Notes: generated by a model not told the origin, from the letters alone. A DNA stretch of 64,000 bases from Alteromonas sp. KC3 (GCF_016756315.1 NZ_AP024235.1:372001-436000), one strand, 5' to 3'. Shown: positions 49,083-59,591, numbered from the stretch's first letter. Numbers and translations: made by a program.

Positions 49083-50858
49083 TTAAGGACGTTCAGTTAC
49101 AATTTTAGGCGTTACGAAAATAAGTAGCTCACGTTTTTGCTGTAACTGAGAGGTATTTCTAAATAGCGCGCCCACGACTGGCAAATCGCCAAATAGGGGT
49201 ACTTTTGTCACACCGTCAGAGCTGGTCTGCTGGAATATGCCACCTAGTACAATGGTCTCGCCATTTTCCACCAATACCTGCGTTTTTATTTCTTGAGTAT
49301 CAATGGCAACGGCATCACCCGTTGATGTAGAAACGGTTTCGCCTCGCGTATCTTGTGTCACAACCAAATCAAGAATAATACGGTTGTCAGGGGTAATATG
49401 CGGTGTCACTTTGAGCGATAGTACCGCTTTTTTGAATTCGACTGATGTTGCGCCTGATGATGTTGCCTGAACATAGGGTATCTCAGTACCTTGTTCTATG
49501 TAAGCTTCGTGCTGATTGGCTACAGTGATACGCGGGCTGGCAATAATTTCACCTTTGTTTTCAGACTCAAGTGCAGATAACTCTAAATCCAAAATAGTGC
49601 CATCAACCAAGCTGGCTACCTGAAACCCGATGCTTGCTGCTGACGTACTTGCAACGGGTAGATTAACGTTCAGGCGATCGCCAATTGTGGGAATAACGCC
49701 ACCGGCTATAGTTTCAGCGCCTTCAATTGAACCCGATACGCCATTGTCATCTTGACGATCACTAAATCCCCAACGCACACCTAGTTGTTCATCAACATTG
49801 TCCAGCACGGTAACCATACGGCTTTCTATGAGTACCTGTTTTACAGGGACGTCCAGGGCATCAATCATTTTTCTGGCTTCATCAATTGAAGCCAAGGTAT
49901 CGCGAATAAGGATCGTGTTGGTACGTTCGTCTACGGTGACACCACCACGGTCAGACAAAATACCGCCTTCAGTAGATTTTAAAATAGTCGCTAAGGCGGC
50001 TGCTTTGGCATAATTTACGGGGATATTGACTGTTTGTAGCGGTGCTAAATCAGACACTTGTTTCTTTGACTGAAGCGCTTGAGTTTCACGCGCTGACAAT
50101 TCTTCTGCAGGTGCGATAAGGAGAATGTTACCTTCTAAACGCTTATCAAGACCTTTAACGCGAAGGATCATATCAAGTGCTTGATCCCAAGGAACGCCAG
50201 ATAAAGATATTGTGACATTGCCTGTGACAGTATCGGTAGTAACAAGGTTAAAACCATTAACTTGGGCAATAATCTGCAATACTTGTCTTACAGGCACGTC
50301 TTGAAAATCAAGAGAAATTGGGTCGCCCGTGTACTTTGTTTCGCTCTCAAGTGCTTCTTGTTGCTCAGCGTCCATGGCTTTTACTTCGATTCTAAGGACG
50401 CCATCGTTAATGGTATTTTGAACAACTACCGTGCCCGCATAATTCACTTCAATACGTGCGTCGTTGTCATCTTCGAAGGTTTCAATAGTTGAAACCAAGG
50501 TTCCAAAATCAGCCACATTTAACTCGACAAGTTGGTCCTCATCAAGCTTGGTATTGGCCAATGTTACCGACACTTTCCCTTGTGACTCAACTAACTGTAG
50601 TTTGGGCGTATCGCCTGTAAATGAAACCAGTGTAATTGCCGCGCGGTCTGCACCTTGCGTAAAGTCGATATTGGTGACTGTAGTCGTGACTTGCGCCTGA
50701 CGCGCTTGCACTTGTGGGTCTACCAACAGCGGCTCTTGTGCCTTAACCGGTGCCATAACAAGTGTGAGAGATAGCAAGGTAGCGATCGCCGCGGCAAGCC
50801 AGTACCAACGAGGTACTCTACGATTCAGAGATTTGTTGAATATGTATCGCTCGGCCAT
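49083..50858 (-). CDS. pilQ: Type IV pilus secretin PilQ
   Basis: Outer-membrane secretin ring through which the type IV pilus passes. 591 residues, somewhat shorter than Pseudomonas PilQ (about 710). An N-terminal hydrophobic signal (about 20-41) is followed by one AMIN domain (about 55-135), an STN/secretin_N region (about 175-330, ISLDFQDVPVRQVLQIIAQV) and the secretin core ending with VLGGIFQQTSSDGVTKVPLF and GDLPVVGALFRN. The shorter length may reflect a single AMIN domain rather than two. It is the last gene of pilMNOPQ and starts 2 bp after pilP. Confidence 0.93.
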   Translation of the reverse strand: MAERYIFNKSLNRRVPRWYWLAAAIATLLSLTLVMAPVKAQEPLLVDPQVQARQAQVTTTVTNIDFTQGADRAAITLVSFTGDTPKLQLVESQGKVSVTLANTKLDEDQLVELNVADFGTLVSTIETFEDDNDARIEVNYAGTVVVQNTINDGVLRIEVKAMDAEQQEALESETKYTGDPISLDFQDVPVRQVLQIIAQVNGFNLVTTDTVTGNVTISLSGVPWDQALDMILRVKGLDKRLEGNILLIAPAEELSARETQALQSKKQVSDLAPLQTVNIPVNYAKAAALATILKSTEGGILSDRGGVTVDERTNTILIRDTLASIDEARKMIDALDVPVKQVLIESRMVTVLDNVDEQLGVRWGFSDRQDDNGVSGSIEGAETIAGGVIPTIGDRLNVNLPVASTSAASIGFQVASLVDGTILDLELSALESENKGEIIASPRITVANQHEAYIEQGTEIPYVQATSSGATSVEFKKAVLSLKVTPHITPDNRIILDLVVTQDTRGETVSTSTGDAVAIDTQEIKTQVLVENGETIVLGGIFQQTSSDGVTKVPLFGDLPVVGALFRNTSQLQQKRELLIFVTPKIVTERP

Positions 50859-50860
50859 GT

Positions 50861-51385
50861 TTACTCTCCCGCCTTTGATGCTGTAGTCATTGTTGTTGTT
50901 TTCCTTTGCCAGCAGCCGGCACCATCTGGTAATGACTGTTCAATAGTAATTGAATCACTGCCAATTTGCGTAATTTTTCCATAAAACAAGCCGATACGGC
51001 TTCCTACTTTGGCTTTATGCAACACGCCATCGTTACTTCTAATCAAGGCCCATTGCACGCCTTTAACCTCAAAATTTCCTGAAAGTGAAAGTGCATCTAC
51101 GCCATATGCTTCAAGTGCTTCTTTTGCTCGTTGAAAGTCAGGTTGGTAGCAATTTTCTACACGAGGCTTGCTTACCGGGGCGGTATTTCGACGAGGTTGT
51201 TCAAAGGGGCTACGAAGCGCGCCTGCACTATAAGTGAATGGCGGATGCGTTTCGAACTCAGGATAGGGTTCAATTTGTGGTGTTGTCCTATCTTTTACAC
51301 TTTGTGTATATGCTTGCAGATCGTCAAGCTTTGGTGAACATCCTGTTGCCAAAAATAAGGCTAAGAGAGCTGTAAGATAACGCAT
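50861..51385 (-). CDS. pilP: Type IV pilus inner-membrane lipoprotein PilP
   Basis: 174-residue lipoprotein. The signal ends in the lipobox LATG-Cys16, followed by a disordered segment (to about 80) and the PilP beta-domain (FEVKGVQWALIRSNDGVLHK; VGSRIGLFYGKITQIG). It connects the PilMNO platform to the PilQ secretin. Its ATG overlaps the pilO stop by one base, indicating translational coupling. Confidence 0.92.
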   Translation of the reverse strand: MRYLTALLALFLATGCSPKLDDLQAYTQSVKDRTTPQIEPYPEFETHPPFTYSAGALRSPFEQPRRNTAPVSKPRVENCYQPDFQRAKEALEAYGVDALSLSGNFEVKGVQWALIRSNDGVLHKAKVGSRIGLFYGKITQIGSDSITIEQSLPDGAGCWQRKTTTMTTASKAGE

Positions 51386-51996
51386 TATTTTACCTCTCCC
51401 TCAATTTCTGACGAGTTTTCAGAACGATAAGTTTTTGCCTGAAGTTTCAATGAAAGCCCGTCAGTGCCGCGCGTAATATCAAAATCGTGCAGAGTCACAA
51501 TACGAGGTAAGTCAGCCACTTTGGACACAAACTCACCAAAGTTGTGATAACCGCCACTCACTTCCATCTCTATGGGTAGTTCAGTGTAAAACTCTTTCGG
51601 TACTTCCTGTTGCCAGTTCAATAGCTCAAATGTTAGTCCCGATGACGTACCCACATAGGTAATATCGTCGAGTAAGCCCGGGGTTTCATTGCTGGTGGGG
51701 AGGCTTTTCAGCATAGATGAAAAGTCTTTCTTAATTTGAGCAAGCTGTTCTTGATAGGCTTCTAAGTTAGCCGCAATACGATACTTAGCTTCAAACTGCA
51801 GTTTAAGTTCTTGCTCTTTTAATTCAGCAGCGTCCAGCGTGGGAAGCTTAGGGCTAATCAGCATGTAATAGCTTAATGCGCCTACGATAATAGCCACGAA
51901 CGCGCCTACAACAATACGAATTTCTTGCGGCCATATAGCAATTTGCTCGAAATCGAGTTCGTTGAGTTCTTTAAGTTTTTCTACGTCAAATTTCAT
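51385..51996 (-). CDS. pilO: Type IV pilus alignment protein PilO
   Basis: 203-residue bitopic inner-membrane protein. Short cytoplasmic tail, one membrane segment (about 27-48, RIVVGAFVAIIVGALSYYML), coiled coil (about 58-95) and a periplasmic ferredoxin-like domain (about 100-190). Forms heterodimers with PilN. The gene starts 3 bp after the pilN stop and its stop overlaps pilP. Confidence 0.92.
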   Translation of the reverse strand: MKFDVEKLKELNELDFEQIAIWPQEIRIVVGAFVAIIVGALSYYMLISPKLPTLDAAELKEQELKLQFEAKYRIAANLEAYQEQLAQIKKDFSSMLKSLPTSNETPGLLDDITYVGTSSGLTFELLNWQQEVPKEFYTELPIEMEVSGGYHNFGEFVSKVADLPRIVTLHDFDITRGTDGLSLKLQAKTYRSENSSEIEGEVK

Positions 51997-51999
51997 AAT

Positions 52000-52578
52000 T
52001 TACTGCGCTCCATTTTGACTGCTTTCAAGAGGAGCAATATTGGGGTTAATCAGAAATGTTAGCGTAAAACTACTCATAGCGCGTGCAGCACTACTGTCTG
52101 ATTTGATTGTAGAAAGCTCTGCGGCAACGAAAATTTTCGAATTATCTAAGCCGCGCATAAAATCTGAAAGGCGGTTATTTGAATCACTTGTGCCTTCAAT
52201 CTCTATCCTGTTACCCGTTCGAGTCATTGACTCAAACGCAACACCAGATGGCACAAGTTTAACGAGTTCATCAAATACAATAGGTGCAACATTACGGCTA
52301 GCCTGAAGTTGCTCAATAAGTGCCATGCGTTGCTCTATGGCATTCTTACTGTCTTTGACCTTTTTAATTTGTGCAATTTGCTCGTCGAGTATGGCAATTT
52401 CTTGTTCTAAATAATTGTTGCGTGAATTTTGATTGCTAATCTGTTGATCGATAGCTTGACCGATAAACCAGAATATAAGTCCAACGATAGCGGCAACAGC
52501 AAATAAAGCGCCTAGGTATTGTTGTTTTTGATGCTGACGCTGCTTTTCGCGCCAAGGTAGAAGGTTTACATGTGCCAT
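52000..52578 (-). CDS. pilN: Type IV pilus assembly protein PilN
   Basis: 192-residue inner-membrane protein. The conserved cytoplasmic start INLLPW appears here as VNLLPWREKQRQ and binds PilM. One membrane segment (about 23-42) is followed by a coiled coil (about 45-90) and a periplasmic fold paired with PilO. Its start overlaps the end of pilM by 13 bases. Confidence 0.92.
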   Translation of the reverse strand: MAHVNLLPWREKQRQHQKQQYLGALFAVAAIVGLIFWFIGQAIDQQISNQNSRNNYLEQEIAILDEQIAQIKKVKDSKNAIEQRMALIEQLQASRNVAPIVFDELVKLVPSGVAFESMTRTGNRIEIEGTSDSNNRLSDFMRGLDNSKIFVAAELSTIKSDSSAARAMSSFTLTFLINPNIAPLESSQNGAQ

Positions 52579-53633
52579 TGTGTAAAACTCCTGCTTGCAA
52601 GCCCCGCGGCAATCGCTAATTGCGGCGCAATCTTATGTAAGCGCTCTGTGTCTAATTTAGGGTTTATTGTCATACCACTAAATGGATTAAAGCAATTCAC
52701 TTCTAAACCAAGATCTTGATTTAGAATATCAACTAACGGCTCGATAGTGGCCGCTCCGCCGCTTAGCAGTATGCTTGTTGGGCGCTCTGCGTGTAGCGTG
52801 CTCATGTACATTTGCAGCGCTCGGTTGATATTTTGTTGCAGATTGGCTGCAAAAATCGGCAGCGTATCTTCAATCCAGTTACCTGCCAAAGTGCCATCTA
52901 ATAGTTGGCGCTCAGCTTCTTCGCGCTCCATCATATGGATAGCACTGATGTCATTAATTAAATGGTTAAGACCGAAAGCATGCTCTTTGGTGTAAACCAC
53001 ATTGCCATCTTTTATCACGCAAATCTGTAGCAGTGATGCGCCAACATTTACACAACAAAGCGGTTGTTCTGGCGCGTCGACTTGGTGAAAGTATTCTAAT
53101 GCGTTGCCAATGGCGTAGTTTTCCATATCGACGATCTTAGGTTCAAAATTCGCTTCTCGCGCAAGCAGTAATCGACTATCCACTAAGTCTTTGTGCGCTG
53201 CGGTGAGCAACACGTTTACTTTGCCTGAATGGGTTGCGCTTGGACCAATTTCTTCAAAATCTAGATAAACTTCTTCTAGCGGGTAAGGAATAAGACTGTC
53301 AGCTTCAATTTCAATTTGGTTTTCGAGCTCATAATCACTTTGGTCTGGATCCATATACACAATCTTGCTGATCACAGACGTGCCTGCCACAGCTACGTTC
53401 GCAAGCTTCAGCTTTGTCTTAAGTGCTTTTCTTACTTTCTTAAGTGCAATACTGATAGACTCGTAGTCTTTGATGTCGCGTTCAGAAAAAGCAACTTTAG
53501 TGATAGGTTCACATGCATAGCCTTGCAGTACATACCCATCTTTAGATTGTTCAAGCCACACCGCTTTTATTTGACGCGTGCCTATATCTAAGCCCACAAT
53601 GGGCGGCAGCTTTTTGTTAAACAGCGATTTCAT
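52566..53633 (-). CDS. pilM: Type IV pilus actin-like assembly ATPase PilM
   Basis: 355-residue cytoplasmic FtsA/actin-like protein that binds ATP and the PilN tail. Motifs: PPIVGLDIGTRQIKAVWLE (phosphate 1), CCVNVGASLLQICVI (phosphate 2) and SILLSGGAATIEPL (adenosine). ATG at 53633 begins just before the actin fold; the 14 extra codons upstream lie in the promoter region shared with mrcA. First gene of pilMNOPQ. The pilM/mrcA divergence is a conserved gammaproteobacterial arrangement. Confidence 0.93.
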   Translation of the reverse strand: MKSLFNKKLPPIVGLDIGTRQIKAVWLEQSKDGYVLQGYACEPITKVAFSERDIKDYESISIALKKVRKALKTKLKLANVAVAGTSVISKIVYMDPDQSDYELENQIEIEADSLIPYPLEEVYLDFEEIGPSATHSGKVNVLLTAAHKDLVDSRLLLAREANFEPKIVDMENYAIGNALEYFHQVDAPEQPLCCVNVGASLLQICVIKDGNVVYTKEHAFGLNHLINDISAIHMMEREEAERQLLDGTLAGNWIEDTLPIFAANLQQNINRALQMYMSTLHAERPTSILLSGGAATIEPLVDILNQDLGLEVNCFNPFSGMTINPKLDTERLHKIAPQLAIAAGLASRSFTQWHM

Positions 53634-53720
53634 TTGCAAGTGTCCAGTTTCAAAGGTTATTGCTCTACAGTACAATATTACTCTATTAGTCTTATGCGTA
53701 TGGTTCTATAGATGACACAT

Positions 53721-53737
53721 ACGTATAAAATATACGT
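53721..53737. promoter_or_regulatory. Palindrome in the pilM/mrcA intergenic region
   Basis: ACGTATA-AAA-TATACGT, a perfect 7-bp inverted repeat 33 bases upstream of the mrcA GTG and about 90 bases upstream of pilM. It could be an operator or simply contain -10-like boxes for both genes. Confidence 0.3.
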
Positions 53738-53769
53738 CATTTCAACAAAATGTGTTGGTATCCGTTACA

Positions 53770-56433
53770 GTGAAGTACATCAAACCGCTTATTTTATTCG
53801 TTTTTCTATCAGGCCTTTTAGGTTGTGCGGCACTGGTAGGTATTTACTTTTATATCAAACCAGACCTGCCTAGCGTCACTGTACTTAAGGATGTACGCCT
53901 GCAAACGCCCATGCAGATATACACCAAAGACGGAAAACTTATTTCGCAATATGGAGTTAAACGGCGGATCCCCGTAAAACTTGAGGAAGTACCTCAAGAA
54001 TTGATCAACGCGATACTCGCCACCGAAGACAGTCGTTTTTACGAACATCACGGAATTGACCCCATAGGTATTGTGCGTGCAGCAGTAAGTTTAGTACTAA
54101 CTGGGGAAAAGCGTCAGGGCGCAAGTACACTTACCATGCAGCTTGCACGTGGTTTCTTCCTTACGCGTGAGAAAACCTACATTCGAAAAGTAAAAGAAAT
54201 CTTTATCGCTTTGCATATGGAGCAAGAGCTGTCAAAAGAAGAGATCCTTGAACTTTACCTCAATAAAATCGAGCTGGGGCATCGCGCGTTTGGCTTTGGT
54301 GCTGCCTCGCAGGTGTACTACGGAAAACCTCTTAACGAGCTTAACTTAGCGCAAATGGCGACTATAGCCGGACTGCCCAAAGCGCCCTCTGTGCTGAATC
54401 CCATTAGTGGGCCAGAACGCTCTGTAGAGCGGCGTAAGGTCGTGCTGCTTAGAATGCTCGATGAGCAGTACATCACCAAAGCACAGTTTGATGAAGCTGC
54501 TAGTGCACCTGTTACTGCGCGTAAACACGGCGCTGAAATTGAAGTTGACGCGCCTTACTTGGCGGATACGATTTACAATGAAATGGTGGAAATTTACGGC
54601 AAAGAAGAAGCAGAAACCGGTGGCTATCAAGTGTATGCAACCGCTAATTCAGATATTCAAATTGCTGCCCAGAATGCCGTGGTACGTAACCTTCATGACT
54701 ACGATGAACGCCATGGTTATAAAGGTCCTCTTGGTTACCTTTGGAATATACCCACCCCTGAAAGTCAAGATGAGGTTATTCCCGCGCTGTCGTTGAGTAT
54801 GGATATTAGTAGTCGAACAAATCGCAGTGAATGGGATGAAACGTCGCTACTTGAAGTACTCAGTGAAATTCCACACATTAAGCCGTTGATGCCAGCTGTG
54901 GTAATGTCGGTAGGTGAGCAATCAATTGATGTACTTTCTGTTGACGGCGAGTCGCGTACGATTACATGGGACGGTTTAGATTGGGCCCGTGAATACATTA
55001 CCGATTTCCGTCAAGGGAGTGACCCGAAAACTGCATCTGACATTACCCAAGAAGGGGCGGTCATCTATATTCGCGAACAGGAAGGACAGTGGCGTATTTC
55101 TCAACTTCCTGAAGTGAGTGGGGCATTTGTTGCCTTAAATCCGCAAAATGGTGCTGTTGAAGCTGTAGTAGGTGGCTACAGTTTTTATCAAAGCCAGTTC
55201 AATCGTGCCACCCAAGCTAAACGTCAAGTGGGTTCAAACATAAAGCCTTTTGTGTATTCGGCGGCGATCAACAGCGGATATACTCTGGCCTCAATTATTA
55301 ACGATGCACCAATAAACCAGTGGAATGCGGCAACTGGCGTAGCGTGGCGCCCACAAAATTCTCCAGCAGAATACGATGGCCCAATTCGGATGCGTAAAGC
55401 GTTAGGTAAATCGAAGAACGTGGTGTCGGTAAGATTACTTCGTGGCGTTGGTCTGCGTGAAACTACCGATTATCTTACTCGCTTTGGATTTGATGCCGAA
55501 GATATACCCTTTGATGAAACGGTTTCGTTAGGGTCGGGATCACACACTCCGCTAGAGGTGGTGCGAGGGATGGCGGTCATCGCAAACGGTGGCTATTTAG
55601 TTAATCCGCACTTCATCAGCAAGGTACTTGATGAAAGCGGTCAGGAACTATGGCGAGCGAATCCAGTTTGGGCATGTAATCGTTGCGAAAATGAAAGCGA
55701 GCCTGAAATAGTACCGGAAAGTGATGAAGCTGATATTGAAGCGCTGCTAGCTGCTGAACTCAATCAAGATGTGTTAATAGGCGATGCACTTGTGGATGAG
55801 AGCGAGGAAAAAGTTATCGCACCTCAGGTCATAACGGCGCAGAACGCCTTCTTAGTCGGTGAGATGATGCGAACTGCGGTAAGAGCCAACGGAAACTGGA
55901 ATAAAAAAACCTATTGGCTTGGCACTGGATGGCGTTCTCGAAACATATTACAGCGTACAGATATTGCAGGTAAAACAGGTACTACCAACGACTCTCGCGA
56001 TACGTGGTTTAGTGGCTTTCATAAAGATATCGTTGCTACAGCATGGGTTGGGTTTGACAACATGGGGCGTCAGTTAGGAAGAGCGACACGTAATCAGAAT
56101 CTCATTAATAAAGATCCTGAAAAATTCAACTGGATTGGTAATGCGCTCATTGGTACCGAGGACGGTGCGAAAGCCGCGGGCCCTGCGTGGATAAGATTTA
56201 TGCAATATGCATTGAAAGATAAACCTCATACGCCTATGCCCGTACCTGAAAATATTGTGCGGGTTCGCATTGATCGTACCAGTGGAAAGTTGACCAGAAG
56301 AACAGACCATACGACACTATTTGAATATTTCCTGCAAGGCACCGAGCCAACCACTTACGTTCGTGACGATGAAGTGATTGATCCGGCCACACAGGATACG
56401 ACTACTGCGCCAGAGCCAGAAGAGATATTCTAA
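53770..56433 (+). CDS. mrcA: Penicillin-binding protein 1A
   Basis: Bifunctional class A PBP. 887 residues from the chosen GTG (VKYIKPLILFVF), which matches the usual PBP1a start; a GTG six codons earlier is the alternative, and neither has a clear ribosome-binding site. Membrane anchor about 6-28; GT51 domain with Glu86 in TEDSRFYEHHG and GASTLTMQLARGF; OB-like insert (about 320-430); transpeptidase with Ser489 in VGSNIKPF, SKN in GKSKNVVSVR and GKTGTTNDSRDTWFSG. An acidic insertion around residues 640-680, near a CNRCENESEPEIVPE stretch, lies between the SKN and KTG motifs. Second class A PBP in the window. Confidence 0.94.
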   Translation: MKYIKPLILFVFLSGLLGCAALVGIYFYIKPDLPSVTVLKDVRLQTPMQIYTKDGKLISQYGVKRRIPVKLEEVPQELINAILATEDSRFYEHHGIDPIGIVRAAVSLVLTGEKRQGASTLTMQLARGFFLTREKTYIRKVKEIFIALHMEQELSKEEILELYLNKIELGHRAFGFGAASQVYYGKPLNELNLAQMATIAGLPKAPSVLNPISGPERSVERRKVVLLRMLDEQYITKAQFDEAASAPVTARKHGAEIEVDAPYLADTIYNEMVEIYGKEEAETGGYQVYATANSDIQIAAQNAVVRNLHDYDERHGYKGPLGYLWNIPTPESQDEVIPALSLSMDISSRTNRSEWDETSLLEVLSEIPHIKPLMPAVVMSVGEQSIDVLSVDGESRTITWDGLDWAREYITDFRQGSDPKTASDITQEGAVIYIREQEGQWRISQLPEVSGAFVALNPQNGAVEAVVGGYSFYQSQFNRATQAKRQVGSNIKPFVYSAAINSGYTLASIINDAPINQWNAATGVAWRPQNSPAEYDGPIRMRKALGKSKNVVSVRLLRGVGLRETTDYLTRFGFDAEDIPFDETVSLGSGSHTPLEVVRGMAVIANGGYLVNPHFISKVLDESGQELWRANPVWACNRCENESEPEIVPESDEADIEALLAAELNQDVLIGDALVDESEEKVIAPQVITAQNAFLVGEMMRTAVRANGNWNKKTYWLGTGWRSRNILQRTDIAGKTGTTNDSRDTWFSGFHKDIVATAWVGFDNMGRQLGRATRNQNLINKDPEKFNWIGNALIGTEDGAKAAGPAWIRFMQYALKDKPHTPMPVPENIVRVRIDRTSGKLTRRTDHTTLFEYFLQGTEPTTYVRDDEVIDPATQDTTTAPEPEEIF

Positions 56434-56511
56434 TTATAAGTAAGGCACGCGTTAGGCGTGCCACTTCAGGCCGTGGCGATGTATTTGCCTGAACATAAAA
56501 TCGGAAAACCA

Positions 56512-58203
56512 ATGTCAGAAGATTCACAGCGATATCTTTATATTCCTCATGCCGGCCCTTCGTTGCTGGAAACGCCCCTACTGAATAAAGGCAGCGCATT
56601 TACCGCACGAGAGCGCGCTGCTTTTAACCTTACAGGCCTTGTCCCACCTCGTTTTGAAACCATCGAAGAGCAGGTGGAACGCGCTTACATGCAGTACAGC
56701 AGCTTTGATGAGGCGCTCAATAAGCACATTTATTTACGCGCAATTCAAGATAATAACGAAACCTTATTCTATCGTCTTATTCAAAAGCATATTGATGAGA
56801 TGATGCCCATTATCTATACCCCAACAGTGGGTGATGCGTGTGAGCAGTTCTCTGATATCTATCGCAGTTCCCGCGGCTTGTTCGTGTCGTATGAAGAGCG
56901 TCATCAGCTAGATGATATCGTGCGCAATGCGACAAAGCGCAAAGTGAAAGTGATTGTTGTGACTGACGGCGAGCGAATTTTAGGTTTGGGTGACCAAGGT
57001 ATTGGCGGTATGGGGATCCCCATTGGTAAGTTGTCACTATACACCGCATGCGGAGGAATTAGTCCAGCCTACACCTTACCAGTGATGCTTGATGTGGGTA
57101 CCAACAACGAGAAACTATTAAACGACCCTATGTATATGGGCGCGCGACATCCTCGTATTGGACAAGAAGAATACGACGAATTTGTCGATATGTTTATCAA
57201 AGCAGTAAAACGTCGTTGGCCTGACGTTATGATTCAGTTTGAGGACTTTGCACAGCCTAATGCCATGCCGCTGCTTAATCGTTACCGCAATGAAGTATGT
57301 TGCTTCAACGACGACATTCAAGGTACGGCAGCAGTAACACTAGGTACAATTTTAGCGGCATGTCGCACCAAGCAACAAAAGCTGAGTGAAATGAAAGTGG
57401 TATTTGTTGGTGCGGGCTCGGCTGGTTGCGGCATTGCTGAAATGCTTATTCAGCAAATGGTGTTTGAAGGCATTAGTGATGAGCAAGCGCGCAAACAAGT
57501 ATTTATGATTGACCGTTTTGGTCTGGTTACTGAAGGCATGGAAGGGTTGCGTGACTTCCAACAAAAACTTCAGCAGAAGACAGAAGACTTAGCTGACTGG
57601 ACCTTTAGTGGCGACTATGCCTCACTGTTAGACGTCATGCACTGTGCGCAACCAGATGTACTGATTGGTGTTTCAGGTCAACCAGGTTTGTTTACTGAGC
57701 AAGTGATCCGCGCAATGAAGCAGTCTTGCGAATTACCCATCATCTTCCCACTAAGTAATCCGTCTAGACAAGTTGAGGCACGCCCTGAACAAGTTATTGA
57801 ATGGACCGATGGTGAAGTCATCATTGCAACGGGAAGCCCATTTAAGCCAGTTGAGTACAACGGCAAAATATTCCCGATTGCTCAGTGCAATAATTCCTAT
57901 ATCTTCCCTGGTATTGGTTTAGGTGTTGTAGCAGCAAAAGCAAAATTAATAAGCGACGAAATGTTGATGGCGGCAAGCAATGCACTAGCAGCTGCATCAC
58001 CATTGGTGAATACTGGCGAGGGTTCTTTACTACCGCCATTAGGCGCCATTGCACAGCTAAGCAGAGACATTGCCTTTGAAGTTGCTAGAGTCGCTATGGA
58101 GCAAGGGTTGGCACTTGAAATGTCTGACGAAGCATTGCGCGAAAGTATTGAGCGTAATTTCTGGAAGGCGGAATACCGACCGTATAAACGTGTGAGTATT
58201 TAA
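56512..58203 (+). CDS. maeA: NAD-dependent malic enzyme
   Basis: Oxidative decarboxylation of malate to pyruvate. 563 residues, near E. coli MaeA (565). Motifs: [34 protein letters not shown], metal/substrate region [13 protein letters not shown] and [11 protein letters not shown], then a dinucleotide-binding [13 protein letters not shown]. The N-terminal [20 protein letters not shown] is typical of the long bacterial form. ATG at 56512 is preferred over an upstream ATG 18 codons earlier because CGGAA precedes it and homology starts here. It follows mrcA by 78 bp and ends in a strong terminator. Confidence 0.94.
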   Translation: MSEDSQRYLYIPHAGPSLLETPLLNKGSAFTARERAAFNLTGLVPPRFETIEEQVERAYMQYSSFDEALNKHIYLRAIQDNNETLFYRLIQKHIDEMMPIIYTPTVGDACEQFSDIYRSSRGLFVSYEERHQLDDIVRNATKRKVKVIVVTDGERILGLGDQGIGGMGIPIGKLSLYTACGGISPAYTLPVMLDVGTNNEKLLNDPMYMGARHPRIGQEEYDEFVDMFIKAVKRRWPDVMIQFEDFAQPNAMPLLNRYRNEVCCFNDDIQGTAAVTLGTILAACRTKQQKLSEMKVVFVGAGSAGCGIAEMLIQQMVFEGISDEQARKQVFMIDRFGLVTEGMEGLRDFQQKLQQKTEDLADWTFSGDYASLLDVMHCAQPDVLIGVSGQPGLFTEQVIRAMKQSCELPIIFPLSNPSRQVEARPEQVIEWTDGEVIIATGSPFKPVEYNGKIFPIAQCNNSYIFPGIGLGVVAAKAKLISDEMLMAASNALAAASPLVNTGEGSLLPPLGAIAQLSRDIAFEVARVAMEQGLALEMSDEALRESIERNFWKAEYRPYKRVSI

Positions 58204-58253
58204 CATCATGTTCGCGCCAATTAGATAGATGGTATCGCTCAATAGTATTTACG

Positions 58254-58280
58254 AAAAAGCAGGTTAGTCCTGCTTTTTTT
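58254..58280 (+). terminator. Terminator after maeA
   Basis: AAAAAGCAGG-TTAGT-CCTGCTTTTTTT, a perfect hairpin with a T run. Confidence 0.9.
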
Positions 58281-58338
58281 GTGCCTGATGTTTATCAAAA
58301 AACCGCAGTTAATCGTTCCATTGCAATCAGTAAAAAAG

Positions 58339-58356
58339 TGTTGCATATGGGCAACA
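58339..58356. promoter_or_regulatory. Palindrome upstream of the DUF4382 lipoprotein gene
   Basis: TGTTGC-ATATGG-GCAACA, a perfect 6-bp inverted repeat 177 bases before the gene. Possible operator; no regulator can be named. Confidence 0.25.
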
Positions 58357-58532
58357 TCTTCATAATCAATTTACATCTCTCTTGCCTATATTGTTGCCTA
58401 AGATTCTGAATATATTGATTTTATTGTTGTTGGCATGTTCATTGTATTGTTAGTGGTTATAAAGCAATAGTAAAACAAGTAAAGCTGAATAAAGAACGGA
58501 ATTTCTTCAGCGACGATAGAGAAGGTGTTGTT

Positions 58533-59552
58533 ATGAAAAATATGAAAAAGAAAAGTATTAAAGCGCTGTTTCAATCAAATCGCATTCGTCAAAATATGAG
58601 GCGCTCATTCTCTACTTCCCTAGTCATTGCGGCACTTGCCACATTAACAGCGTGTGGTGGGTCAGGCGGCGATGATAGCAACGACACAACACCTCCAGAT
58701 ACTCAGCCTACGACCACCACATTTTCACTGGCTGTCTCTGATGCTCCTGTAGACAACGCTAGCGAAGTTGTTGTGTATTTTGATGAGGTAGAACTTATCG
58801 GAAACGGAGAGCCCATTAGTTTTTCGGTTACTGATGAAAATAATGACCCGAGAAGCATTGATCTATTGAGCCTTCCTGGCGCTCAATTTGAAGTCATCGT
58901 CGAAGACACGGCGATCCCCGTTGGTGAATACAACCAACTACGCCTAAGTGTGACAGACGATTCTTATATTGTAATGGACGAGGGAACATTCCCAATCCGT
59001 GTACCTAGCGGCGAATTAAAGTTAGACGGTTTTACCGCCCAACCAAATTTCGACGCGGCCTATACCGTTGAATTTGATTTGAGAAAAAGTCTTGTCGACC
59101 CGGTAGGCCAGCAAGTCATTATGTTAAAGCCAAGGGGTGTACGCTTAGCCCTTAATGACGACGTTGGTACGTTAGAAGGGACAGTAGACAGCGCACTTGT
59201 AATGGACGAAAAATGTGCGACTAAAACAGATATGTTTGCAGGAAATGCAGTTTATGTATACCAAGGTGAACAAACGCTTATCGACACGTTAGGTGATGAT
59301 GCTGACGAGGGTGTAGACGACACCGAAGTAAGGCCATTTACAGTGGTTCCTGTCACTTATGACGACCAAAACGAAACATTCAATTTCACAGCAGGTTTTG
59401 TACCGCAGGGTGAGTACACAGTGAGCTTTTCGTGTGCCGCCTTATTCGATGAACCAGAAACCGACGAGGATGAAGAAGATGGGTTCTTCATACAATCTTC
59501 TGATGTAGTGTCGGTTACAGCCGGTGATGTTACTACCGTAAATATCGAATAG
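58533..59552 (+). CDS. DUF4382 domain lipoprotein
   Basis: 339-residue predicted lipoprotein. A long basic leader (MKNMKKKSIKALFQSNRIRQ) precedes the hydrophobic core and lipobox LTA-Cys (about residue 41), followed by a short glycine-rich and Thr/Pro linker. The DUF4382 domain (about 63-195) is marked by FSLAVSDAPVDNASEVVVYF and PGAQFEVIVEDTAIPVGEYN. The C-terminal third is a beta-sandwich-like region very rich in Asp and Glu (GDDADEGVDDTE; DEPETDEDEEDG). Function unknown. AGAAGG lies 7-8 bases upstream of the ATG. Monocistronic, with its own terminator. Confidence 0.78.
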   Translation: MKNMKKKSIKALFQSNRIRQNMRRSFSTSLVIAALATLTACGGSGGDDSNDTTPPDTQPTTTTFSLAVSDAPVDNASEVVVYFDEVELIGNGEPISFSVTDENNDPRSIDLLSLPGAQFEVIVEDTAIPVGEYNQLRLSVTDDSYIVMDEGTFPIRVPSGELKLDGFTAQPNFDAAYTVEFDLRKSLVDPVGQQVIMLKPRGVRLALNDDVGTLEGTVDSALVMDEKCATKTDMFAGNAVYVYQGEQTLIDTLGDDADEGVDDTEVRPFTVVPVTYDDQNETFNFTAGFVPQGEYTVSFSCAALFDEPETDEDEEDGFFIQSSDVVSVTAGDVTTVNIE

Positions 59553-59591
59553 TCCCAGTTTGCGGGCAACGGACTGCTCGCCTTTTATTCC

